NCBI GenBank assembly: GCA_006937955.1 | Contig: SSNP01000010.1 | Coordinates: 1,690,559 to 1,754,558, forward strand | DNA from: Pachypanchax playfairii | Lineage: Eukaryota; Chordata; Actinopteri; Cyprinodontiformes; Aplocheilidae | Length of the DNA stretch: 64,000 bases | Direction: 5' to 3' | Shown here: one piece after another, positions 23,746 to 60,093 of the stretch | Numbering within the stretch: position 1 is the first letter of the stretch | How the letters are laid out: each line of letters opens with the position of its first letter | Position numbers and translations under genes: made by a program | The notes under the pieces: generated by a model | What the model was told of the DNA's origin: nothing | The model's input: the letters and a program-made list of their open reading frames with translations, nothing else | The model's database searches: none

Positions 23746-26700
23746 TTATATCATACACAAGAAAACCTTTTCTTCTACCTTCATCTGATGGTAGATCCAC
23801 TTCAGGTGATGTGTGACGTTGCCATAAACACCTGGTTTATTTTGTCCCGTGCAGTTTTCGCCCCAAATTTTGTCCCCCGTGAGCCACCACAGTCCATATT
23901 TCAGGGACATCAGAGGGTTGCCGCCGTCAGACTGAGACACAGTTTAGAACAAACGCAGAGGTTAGAGGTCAACTATAGATTCAGGCTGATGATCAGGAGC
24001 TTCAGAGAGACTCTGAGGCGTAATGGAAAGAGAATCCAACATCTTTTAGGTCAATGAAAGAACTGAATGGTTTCAGTGCTGTGACATCATAGTCAGCTGC
24101 CTCGTCGGCTCTCCAACTGAACATTTGTTGTTGACTGGGCTGTATAGGTGGTTTGTTATAAGTCTCAAAACTAGATTTATTTAAGTCATAGAGCAGGTTT
24201 TGTCTGCTGCTGCCTTGAAGCGAGTTACGTAAAAGCGTGAAAATGCTTCCAATTCTTTCATGAAAAGAAACGGTTTTGTTGGGAAAACCAAGCGCTCGTT
24301 TGTCTGAGTATGTTCCTCTGCAGCAGGAGATGAGTCTGTATAGATAAGGGAGTCATCAGATACAGTGGTGACATCTGGCACAGCTGTTTGAACACGTGTA
24401 CTTCCTGTCTTCTAGATACATTTGGATGTAAATATTTAGTTTGTTGTGATTGATCTCACATTGCACATACTGCCTCCTGTTCCTGTGCCCCTGACACACA
24501 GCATGTCCTGTGAGATCCTGCCGTTGTACGCCGTGGAGCTGTTGCACTCCTCGCGATCGATGAGCGAAACCTGAGCCTCCATCAGGTACGAGGAGGCGGA
24601 GTCTGTCAGAGACACAACAGATGGATTACCGCTCACACTCTGTCATCTTTACACAGACGCGTCTATTTAAAGACACGTTCGTGTTCTGCTGCAGACAAAA
24701 GCAGTTTCACACTCACTCACACAAACAGCTGCAGAACGTTGCTGCCATCTAGTGGCAGCATTAAAAACTAAAGACGCTGCATTGGGCTCCATCTGTATTT
24801 AATTTTATTTTAACTGTTGTAGTTTCTATGCAAAAGGTTTGAACCAATTCTAATTTCTTTAAATTTTAACTTCCAAGCTGTCAGACTTGATCAATAGTTC
24901 TTCAAGATTTCTGTTTATGATTAAATACTATGTCGTGCATCAGTTATTTTTGGTATTTTTACTGGATTGACGTAAAGAAATGGAAAACAGATTTTTTTTC
25001 CCTGTGATGCACTGTTTGCATCCTAATGATCAGATTTAATATTTGTTTCGTTGATAAGTAATCTACATGATGTGTTGATGTCACACTGATTCATCCTCTG
25101 AGTATAACAACCTTTTTATATCTGATTGACTCGTTGGTCTAAACAAACATCATTCCTCTAAAAATGTTCAGATACAAGGACTAAAAAGGATTTGTTTTTT
25201 ATTTCTATTGGCCAAAGAAAAACTTTGAAGAACTATTGATCACTTCAAAAGATTACAAGGTCCGACCCACTGAAAACTAAATACAGAGAAATGAGAAGAT
25301 GGCTCACTTTATTTTATTATAAGATGAGTAACATTAACTCTGTTTATGAAGCTAAACTAAATCGATTATCTCACCTCCATTTGTTGAGGGACCAAAATAA
25401 GTAATCCAGGATTTCTCAGGAACCGAAATATTTAAATAATCATTGGGGAGGCACACGGGTCTGGTAATACTCGAGGCTGCCAAAGAAAAGGGTGTTAAAT
25501 TACGTGTAATTTAAGAAACAGCAATTCTAATATAATCCTAACAATACTGGTAATGATGTGTTAAATGCTACAGCCTGTCATGTTTAAGAAGATGGATCTT
25601 AATAACAAAGAATAAACTATGTGGTATGAAATGATTCATTTGACTGAGTCTGGTCACCTGATCCGTTCAAAGGTCTGGAGAGTTTCAGAAGAGCGATGTC
25701 ATTCTGTCGAGTCAGGCTGTTGAAGCCTTCATGATTGATGATGCGACTCACAGCGTAGGCGGGGTTAAACAGGGGACCTAATGGATCCACTATTCCAGCA
25801 TACACTGCCCACTCTCCAGCATCAGGGGTCCTGTGGAGGCAAGAAAAACCTGCAGAGTCAGACTGAGTCTGACCACAGCTGCTGTCAGCAGCGTGCAGCA
25901 GGAGGAGGGCTCACCTGGTCATACAGTGTGCTGCGGTGACGATCCAGTAGGGCGAGATGACGACTCCTCCACAGCGGTGAGAGCCAGAAACCTGGAGGCT
26001 GACCTGCCAAGGCCAGGATCCCACAGGGGCCAAATGTCCTGAGGCGGTGCTGGAGTTCAACCTGTTTCCACAGTCTGAAAACACAAACTGAGGCATTTTA
26101 CTACCTAAAAAAAACATGTTTGAGAATGTGCAATATACCTGTACACTGCAGAGTTACCACTCTGCTGTTAGGACATGAGTTGCTGAAAACGAGGGGAAAA
26201 AACAAGTTAGTTCAACGTGGTTTAAGTTGAATTCAGCTGCAGCATTTTGCTGTCAGCTCACTAACCTGAGAACGAGCTGCTGTAAGATGGATGACTGAGA
26301 GTTGGAGCCAGATTTTACAGACAAAAATCCACTATTAGAGTCAAACCTCTGTTGGCCAGATTTAAAATATGTGCCTCTGTCGAAACACACAATTCAAAGC
26401 TTTGTTTTATAAAGTTTTTAATATATCACAGCTGCATCGTTTGAATCTAATACCTGCTGAAACCGATGTCCTGGCAGCTGGCTCTCCCCTGCTGCTCGCT
26501 CCAGCCATGAGAACAAACAAGCCTCCAGTCTCGGGTCTGAGTCCAGTAGATCTGGAGCAGGAAACTGGAGCCGTGCAGCCTCACTGAGCAAAAAACAATA
26601 AACAGAAACCAGAACATGATGTTTCATAGAAAATCCAGAGTCAAGACAAAAACAACAAAACAAACTCTCTGTTTACTAGAAAAAAAATGCTTGAAAATCA

Positions 26701-29700
26701 AGGGAAAGCAGAAAAAAAAAAGATTCAGTTTTCACATGATTTGTGTTCTTATTTCATGAACTTTAATCGTCATTACAAGCATCTCTTTATCGATTTCAAA
26801 ATATTTCAAGGTTTGAAACAATGGGACATCATCTGATGCATAACATTAGAAAGATGAAGATTAATTGTTGGTTTTTTAAAAAGTTTCATGGCTCTGAGAA
26901 CCTGACGTGTCAGTATTTTCCATGAAAACCTACAGAGTATGTTCTGCCCTCTGGTGGAGGATCTGAGTACTACAGATAACAAGTGTCAACTTTATTACAA
27001 TAGCAATTTATCTTCTTGTTGTCATTATTATTCAATTCAATTTGGGGGAATCTGACAAATATTTTATGCATCAAATTTCAGAGATGATCCATTTGCTGAT
27101 GGTGCCGTTTTCCGAATGTGACGTGATGCTGTTTTACCACAGTTTGCTTCATCCTGGCCTGCAGGACAGTCTCTTACGCCGTTACACCACTCTGACTCCC
27201 AAATACAGCTTCCATCCCCACAGTGCATCCCGTGCACACAGGAAGAGGAATCTGGGAGATGAACGAGAAGCAGAGGGAGTGAAAAAGGAGAGACGACACA
27301 CCAGTTTCATTCAGATTAACCAACAGACTGGAGAAATGTTTGACTCACAGTAATAAGCCAGCAGTATTCCAGCCACCAGCAGGAGGAGCAGCAGGCAGAT
27401 GACAGTACCCACAGTGAACTTCACACATCTCTGTTTTATATCTGATGGAACAACAACCAAACAATGTGACTGCAAACCTCAGCTGGTGCCACGGAGTTTC
27501 TCAAACCTTCAGAATGTCTAATATTTTCAGCAAAATTGACATTTTTGAACACAAAGCTACTTGAAATCTGAAACGTAATGGAGCTTTTGAATGAGCTGCT
27601 TACTTCAGGTCATTTCACATGTCTTAGTGTTTTACAGTCAGGAGAAATAAGATAACCAACTCACACCATTAAATGTATCATTAGTTATATTTTTTGTTGA
27701 AATGATGTGAATATTCCGATAATACAAAAAAACAGCCACTAGCCTTGGTGGTGATCTGCCTCAAACCACTTCAAGCAGACCTTTAGTCAGAGGCGTGTCC
27801 AGAAGGGGGGACCCAGGGGGGTACAGGCTACTCTTCCAATTAGACTGGCCACCCCAGGTGCCCCCAAGCAGTCAATCAATCAATACCTTTACATTAATCA
27901 AAAAAATGATTAATGAAAGGGAATCATTGGCATTGTGTGTTGACTGATTTTTATTTTATTTTAGTTTATAGTAACCATTTAAACTATGATAAAGGGTCTG
28001 TAAGAACTAGATTTTTTTAAGTACCTGGCCCCCTCAACAAAATTTTTCTGGACACACCCCTGCCTTTAATTAACTCTCACAGGTGCAGCAGGTTATACCG
28101 ACTTGTGCTACCGCTGCTTGGACCATGAGGATGCAGAGGGACGTAACAGAAGCAACTACTGTGAAACCTTCATAGTGGGTGTGAAAACAGGTCAACAACT
28201 TCTCTTTCAGATTTAATCTCTCAAACTACGCAGATGGCGATAAAACCCGAGTTCTCCTGAGTCCGAACGGCCTGTATCTGTTTCGTCACAACTCCTTTGT
28301 TCGTTAGTATTCGGCTGCTCCCACAGTTGAAACAACGCTTAGCATGCTGCTGGCTAAAAGCTGTAGCATTTTTTTTTTGCTGATCTCACGGTGAGGCACA
28401 CTGTTCTGTTCCAGCTTTTCCCCCCTTTGCCCTGCTTTTTGTGCGTCTCTGAGTCTCCCAACCGCAAATTCCTTGAATATGAAATTATGGATCTGATATC
28501 GTGGTCACTTACACACCGGAAAACTTTTTTACTCTAATTGAGGCTCGTGAAGGGGGAGCCATCGTGCTCGGACTCGATCCACGCTCTGTCGGTGGAGGAC
28601 GGATATATTTGGATTATTGATTGTGGGAACCTGCTGATTGGAGTCGGCAGTCACCTAACATATCGACAAATTCAGAAAAAAATGGAAAGTATGTAACCTT
28701 ATCTGGCAGCACTCGGACTAACAAGCTTGGAGGGTCTGGATCACACACTGATGTGGTTAGGATCTCACTGGAGGATGGGTGTCATCTTGGAGAAGCTGCT
28801 GGTTCGGTTCAGTGTGAAGGAGTGATTGATTGGCTGTTTCGGATTCTCCACTGGAATAAGTGCACCATATGGACTGAAAGGGCTGCTGAATTCTGCAGTT
28901 TCTGTCTAAAACTCATCTTTGTTTCAGCTGGGCCGAAGGTCAACACTTCAAACTCCCCTGAGGAGAATGCAGACGGGACACTCAGTCCCCCTCCCCTCCC
29001 CTTCTCACTCCAAACACTGAAGTTGGAAGACAGACTTTCCCAGACTTCCTGACAAAAACATCTGCGAGCATTGCTCAGCGATGGTGTCAGACATGCCCTT
29101 TCAATGACCTCACCGTGTGCGCGTGGCATCTGTTCACTCCCTGCTGGAGTGTTTTTTTGTGCTTCCATCCAGCGCCCCCTTGTGGGTACTGGGTGTAAGG
29201 AACCTTTTTTTACCTCCTTGAACCTAACATAGTCTTATTCATCTTTTTTCTGACACATAGGTTTATGCGTGCTTATGTATATGTATGTATGTATGTATGT
29301 ATTCTCCTGTGTGACCTTGGCTTGACCTGAGCAATGTGCGCCGGCCTCAGGGGCCTGACTGCTGGGAGAGTGACGGTCAAGCTGTTCTCTATATCTCCAT
29401 GTAATTTCCCCGCATGGGACAATAAAGGCATATCAAAGACGTATCAAACCAGAAGAGACTACGTGTCTGTTGCCATGCGCAGTGGGGCAGGAAACAGTAT
29501 ACCTTGCTCTCATAGGCTGGTTTGTTAGCCAATGTGAGTCCAGCAAATTTGAATAGTGAATATTAATGAGGTGCTGCCCAAAGCCTGACGAAGTCAGCCG
29601 AATCTTGAGGCAGACAGATTGAAAGGTCTGTTAATCAGTGTTTCCTAATTTTTTTCAGATATAACATGTTTCATATTACAGGTTAATACTTCAAAAATAA

Positions 29701-31025
29701 CCACAAAGTCCTGAAATTTGTGTGAAGTGGCCTCTTTATTTTTTTATTATTTATTTTATTTTTTTTCATTTTTATTTCAAAAGCAACATCTTGTTTCATC
29801 AGTTGATTTTCATTTTTCTTTAATCACTTTTGTCAGTTTGAAGGTATTTCAATGATGATCATGGGTTTTTCTTAGACAAGTACAAACAGTTTTGTTCTCT
29901 AAAACCACATGAGATTAAACCAAAGTTAAAAGCAAGTAAATAATTTATCAATTTATCATTTAACTGAAAGGATCTTTCAGACTCTGTCAGCGTGTCAGCG
30001 GTCTCATAAACATTAACATTAGCAAACATTAGACAAGTTGTTTGTTCTTTTGTGAACATGCTGTTTGTCACACATGACTGATCTTTGTTTGTGGAAAACA
30101 TTGAAGCAGGTAACATGGCTGTTAAATGTCCAACGTTAATCTGGATCTGTTTTCTTTAAGATTCTCAGAATTTCTTGTGTGAGCCTCGATACATGTTCAC
30201 TAAAATTTATCTTAAAGAACTTCCTGTTTGTTAAAGTGTGTTTTGTCCATCAAATAAATTGATTTTCCTGGATGTTTAATACTTTATGGACTCATGAATT
30301 ATTTCCATGAACAAATCTCATGTTTCATCAAAAATCTTTAATTGGATTAAGAACATATTCGTGGAGATTTACTAAAACTTTTAAGCATTTCAGAAGGTTT
30401 TAAGTGATTAGAAGAAGTCACTTTCTCATTTCAATGACTAGAGAAATTGTTTTCAAGAAGAAAATTCAACTGATGTTCATATTTTATCACTATTTAAAAC
30501 ATTGATTAAAGGTTTTATTATAAAGGTAGTATTTGGGTATAGATGTGGACAAACTTACAGCTCAGATTTTCATTCAAATTTCTTTGTGAAGAACATAACA
30601 ACTCAGATTTATGGAGTGAAGTTACGGTTTTGATTCAGAACTTTTAAAGAGACGTTAGAATACCTTTGTTTCCTGTGATGGATTTTTCGATCTCAGGTGA
30701 GGGCTTTGGGGCCAGATGGTGAACATACTGAGGTTCAACATCTGGTGAAAGTTTCCTCTTGACGTCTTCATGGATGAAAGACGGTCCAGAATTCAGATAC
30801 TGTTGCTAAAACATGAGAGATGATGAGAAAAACCTCATATTTACAGATAAATTCATCACAAAAAAATTGAAAAACAGAAGTAAAACAGGTTTCTCATTAT
30901 TTGCATTTTAAAGTTTCAATTCTAATTACTATAAACTTCTTCAAGATCATTTAAATAAGATATGCAGAAAATATATTTCAGGGTTATAAACTCAGTATAA
31001 AAAAACAAACCTGATTTGTGCTCAT
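23746..31025 (-). CDS. tmprss2: TMPRSS2-like type II transmembrane serine protease with degenerate active site
   Basis: Twelve coding exons (minus strand): 31025-31011, 30805-30664, 27441-27349, 27251-27138, 26583-26454, 26346-26266, 26182-26139, 26074-25915, 25830-25658, 25476-25375, 24602-24460, 23931-23746. All phases agree, giving 460 residues (human TMPRSS2 492). Order: short cytoplasmic tail; membrane span about 61-82; LDLa domain about 88-121; SRCR domain about 122-206; trypsin-like domain from about 208. The layout, the C-terminal PGVYGNV block and the linkage to BACE2 fit TMPRSS2. Catalytic His256 (TAAHC) and Asp304 (NDIALLKL) are present, but Ser is replaced: CQGDSGGP reads CNSDGGNP (Gly402 at the serine position). 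The S1-pocket Asp (chymotrypsin 189) is Ser396, the RIVGG activation site is missing, and GWG reads YFG. Cys pairs 241/257, 371/387, 398/426 and the stalk-protease pair 208/326 are kept. The protein is predicted to be catalytically dead. It may be a diverged paralog, with a true tmprss2 elsewhere. Confidence 0.93.
25831..25914 (-). other. Short intron splitting the TMPRSS2-like protease domain
   Basis: 84-bp intron between the exon ending HCMT(R) and the exon starting TPDAGEW. Its GT-AG ends and phase 2 match the usual position in trypsin-domain genes, which supports the gene model. Confidence 0.8.
27788..28062. mobile_element. hAT-type MITE in TMPRSS2-like intron 2
   Basis: 275 bp with terminal inverted repeats: CAGAGGCGTGTCCAGAA on the left and, on the right end read in reverse, CAGGGGTGTGTCCAGAA. 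It is flanked by 8-bp repeats cctttagt (27780-27787) and cctttaat (28063-28070), one mismatch apart, as expected for a hAT insertion. No coding capacity. Confidence 0.8.
28167..29735 (+). mobile_element. TTAA-type MITE, copy C, interrupted by a 1.07-kb insertion
   Basis: The MITE sequence runs 28167-28369, stops at ctgtagcat, and resumes at about 29436 (agacgtatcaaacc), ending ggcctct at 29735 next to TTAT, a mutated TTAA. The 5' terminus is missing. Comparison with copies B and D shows exactly where the foreign DNA entered. Confidence 0.83.
28370..29435 (+). mobile_element. Unclassified insertion nested in MITE copy C
   Basis: About 1.07 kb that has no counterpart in the other MITE copies. 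It starts with a T run, is less AT-rich inside, carries a short GTAT repeat near 29278-29301 and ends with ccccgcatgggacaataaag, which looks like the 3' tail of a non-LTR retroelement. A 143-codon frame (28621-29052) has no similarity I recognise and is probably chance. I find no clear target duplication. Confidence 0.6.
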
Positions 31026-31599
31026 TTTCTTTGTTTTCTACAAGATCCACAAGCAGAAAAAAGTGCCTTCTTGTGATGAATCAACCATCAGTTTACACGT
31101 AACTAAACCGTTCAAACTGAATGTCTGAATCTGTAAAAGAAGAGCCTCTGTGAGTTCCAGCATCTCCTTTCAGCTCGGCAGGGTCACTCGACCAAAGATC
31201 AAACAGAAGAGTTTGATGCATCTGATTGGCCACTCCTACACTCCTCTCAGAGTCACCTTTAAGTTTCTGAACACACACAATCGCAACAAAGGCTTTTATA
31301 AAGTTCAAATGTCCTGCTGAGTCTAAACAGTGTGTAGAAGTGTTACAGTGAATGTTTAATAGAAATGTATAAAACCCAAAAATGGAAGCAACATGATTCG
31401 TTCTGTGAGGTCAATAACACACAACAGTTCAAAGCTGAATTAAACCCTGAAGGGAAATTAAATGTTAAAGTAACTCAGTTTTTCTTCAGAGTCATGCTAG
31501 AAGGTTCTTGCTGTGATCACACTCTCCACAACAGACTTATAAAAGAGCTTTAATGTCTTGCTGCAAACATTGAAGGATCTAAAGCTTCCTGATGAAGTA

Positions 31600-32480
31600 C
31601 AGTCTGGTTTGTCCCTTCCTAAAAACAACATCATGGTTGTGTTTCCAGTTCAGTCTGTTGTCCAGGTGAACACCAGGTATTTATACTCCTCCACCACCTC
31701 TACCTCTTCTTCCATGATGGATATGGGTGTTGACGTGTTGCTGCTCTTCCTAAAATCCACAATCGTCTCCTTTGTCTTGTTCACATTCAAGGTGAGATGA
31801 TTGTTCCCACACCAGGACACAAAGAGGTCCACCAGTTCGCTGCACTCTCAGTACGAGACAAGAACATTTTTGTACATATAGGTAAATTGTTTTAAACTGT
31901 TCCCTCAAAAGTACAATATTGTTCTTTAAAAGGCCAGAAATGTCCCCCTAGGTAAAAAAAGTTACCTATAGGTACAAAAATGTTCTTGTCTCGTACCTCT
32001 ATTTCTGAGAGTGCGTACTCAGTCTCTTGTCCATCTCGGATCCACCAACACCTGCAGAGTAATCAGAGTATTTCTATATGACAGGACTCTGACCTGTACT
32101 GAAAGTCTGAGGTGTACAGAGTGAAAAGGAATGGTGCAAGTACAGTCCCCTGTGGTGCTCCTATGCTGCTGATCACCTGATCAGACATATAACTCTTCAG
32201 TCTCACAGTGGGTTTGTTGAAGCAGGGGTATGATGGCGTCTTCCACTGCAATAAGCAAACTGCAGTGGGTCCTGAAACATGCTTGTTTGTTTATTTAGGT
32301 GGGCCAACATGAGTCACTGCAAGACTTTCATTATTTGTAACTTTGGAGCAACAAACCTGTAGTTGTTCAGAACTGATGGATGAGACGTCTTTGGTCCTGG
32401 AACAAGACATGATGTTTTATATAGAACTGGTACCTTCTCCTGGGTGAGGATAAGGTGGATAAGGAGTTGTAGAATCCCAC
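31600..32480 (-). mobile_element. Rex1-like LINE fragment, dead
   Basis: Minus-strand frames 32251-32063 and 31832-31650 match non-LTR reverse transcriptase. GAPQGTVLAPFLFTLYTSDF is the RT motif B region with its typical downstream block. After the interruption, the ...NHLTLNVNKTKE and EYKYL blocks follow in the usual order. The segment that should hold the catalytic (F/Y)xDD box is degenerate and interrupted, so this copy is inactive. Confidence 0.85.
31846..32016. mobile_element. Palindromic MITE inside the Rex1 fragment
   Basis: About 170 bp whose two ends are inverted copies: ctcagtacgagacaagaaca on the left and tgttcttgtctcgtacctct on the right, the latter running into ctgagagtg. It splits the LINE fragment, so it inserted later. 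It has no coding capacity. The superfamily is unclear. Confidence 0.75.
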
Positions 32481-33183
32481 ATACTGAATCTAATCTAATT
32501 AGTTCATTTTAGTTTATCGATAAGAATCAATAGGAAACAGATTCTATGTTTAAAAACTGAGATCAGTAGCCAAAATATGTCAGTATGAATCCTTTGTTTT
32601 ATGATAGATTGGATATTTTTAGTGACATGTCAAGATTGCAGATCACCCAGAATCCTTCACTGCAGAACTAGAGAATCAGCCTTCTAAAACTAAGATCACA
32701 AGCAACGTGCAGTGTGATACACAGATATTATCTAGTATGTCTCTTTCATCATGTTGATGTCTAAAACTAATTACTTTTTACCAGAATACAAAAAATTAAT
32801 TAATTCCTGAGTTCTTCCTGCTTCACTTTAATTTAAACAGTATCTCACGTTAATCTTATAAAAAACCAAAAACAATGTTTTTGTAATATTGATTTTACTG
32901 ATTCAAGAAGCCACTGCTGGACAGAATAAACTATAAACATACTATCTTATATGTATAATACATTCATAACACATGACAATTGGATCTTTGGTTGTTATTA
33001 TTTCATACTACAGTCAACAGTAATAATCCTTCACATCTGTCTGAAAAACCGACACTTACAAACAAAATGGTCCTGTTCATCAAACTCAGGCTGTTCACAG
33101 AAAAGATCTTTTACAGATCGAACAAAGTACAAAAGTTTAAATGGAAAAATTCTGATTCTTATTTGGAGGAAACTGTTCTGGGT

Positions 33184-59075
<25,892 letters not shown>

Positions 59076-59640
59076 TGTGCTTCACAGGTTATTGAGATCT
59101 GACCTGAGACACAGGACACAACACTAGATCTTTAATGTGAAAATACTAGATGGATGGATGGATGGATGGATGGATGGATGGATGGATGGATGGATGGGTG
59201 GATGGATGGATGGATGGATGGATGGATGGATGGATGGATGGATGGATGGATGGATGGGTGGGTGGGTGGGTTGATAAAATCTATCTGCAAGGAGGAATAA
59301 GTTTTTTCATATACTGTTAACTTATTAATGAACTTAGTTTGAATCTATGACCAACTATCTTCTTCAGCTCAATGATGACAAATAAACTGAAAGCACACAG
59401 ATAAGAGGTTCATATCTATTAAAGAGAGAAAGTCACTTCCAGATCCTTCAGAAGAACCGCTGCAGCCGTGCAACTTTTGAAACAAGCTTTGAATCTGATT
59501 CATAAACGTTTCTTCTTACCGCGCACCGTGTAGATTGTATTTCTGAAGCCGTCACGATTAAGGAAATGTTAGCTAAAGTCTTGCGATCAATCCCATAACA
59601 ACAACTTTACCATCTGTACGTGCAGCACCAGGCACGCACA
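59076..59640 (-). other. atm: ATM 5' untranslated exons and first intron (inferred)
   Basis: The exon with the ATG probably starts at 59103, after a pyrimidine tract and CAG on the minus strand. A good donor (GCGCG/gtaagaag) at 59520 marks the likely end of a non-coding exon 1 that extends to about 59640. The intron between them holds the GGAT microsatellite. These limits come from splice-site reading only. Confidence 0.55.
59149..59271. repeat. (GGAT)n microsatellite
   Basis: About 30 GGAT units with a few GGGT variants, in the first (5' UTR) intron of ATM. Confidence 0.97.
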
Positions 59641-60093
59641 CGCAAATCACGCAGGCTGTTCTATGGTTCCCGCCCCAGGGTCGGTCGTGAAAAAGAAAGA
59701 TAACTTCCTGGTAATAACAAATCTGTATGAGTTTTTTCACTCTTCCGTTAACGTTAAAATACGTTTTTTGTTATTTTAAGTACAACATCGTTGCAGTTAC
59801 ATATAAATATTGTATTTATACGTTTAATATGCTAAATATCGCATTTTACATGGTATCTTGTTGAAAATTTTGGGGCTGAACTTTTTAGGTCGGACTACAA
59901 TTCCCAAAAATCCAATCGGTGGCTTGATCTGGTACTTCCGGGTTATAGTTGCTTGAGTTCCCCGCCTTTATAGAAAGACGTCGTCTTTACAATAATACTT
60001 GGGTTTTGTGCTGCGTAAATATTTATTTCAAGTTTTTATCGAACATGTAGCTAATATTTGACTTTGTATACCGTCTTATTAACCCTAAACGTG
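59641..60093. promoter_or_regulatory. Divergent ATM-NPAT promoter
   Basis: The two genes start head to head with about 1 kb between their ATGs and perhaps 450 bp between transcription starts. Three sites typical of housekeeping bidirectional promoters lie within 50 bp: ACTACAATTCCCA (59894-59906, ZNF143/Staf), CCAAT (59912-59916, NF-Y) and ACTTCCGGG (59934-59942, ETS/GABP). Only the motifs are seen; a shared promoter is inferred from the known mammalian arrangement. Confidence 0.75.

Larger units (their letters stand above)
31026..33183. other. Intergenic region between the TMPRSS2-like gene and ATM
   Basis: 2.2 kb. It must hold the TMPRSS2-like 5' UTR and promoter (just above 31025) and the ATM 3' UTR (just below 33184). 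The middle is filled by a Rex1-like LINE fragment with a MITE inside. The rest is AT-rich with no further feature. Confidence 0.6.

Noticed and set aside
27421..27430. Acceptor at 27431 for the TMPRSS2-like membrane exon
   Set aside because: It breaks the phase from exon 2; the acceptor 11 bases upstream (exon start 27441) keeps the frame and gives the membrane span.
28621..29052. 143-codon plus-strand frame
   Set aside because: Inside the unclassified insertion. No motif, no similarity I recognise, and codon composition like random sequence.
59149..59271. Regular repeat that could suggest a CRISPR array
   Set aside because: It is a 4-bp microsatellite without spacers, in a vertebrate genome.
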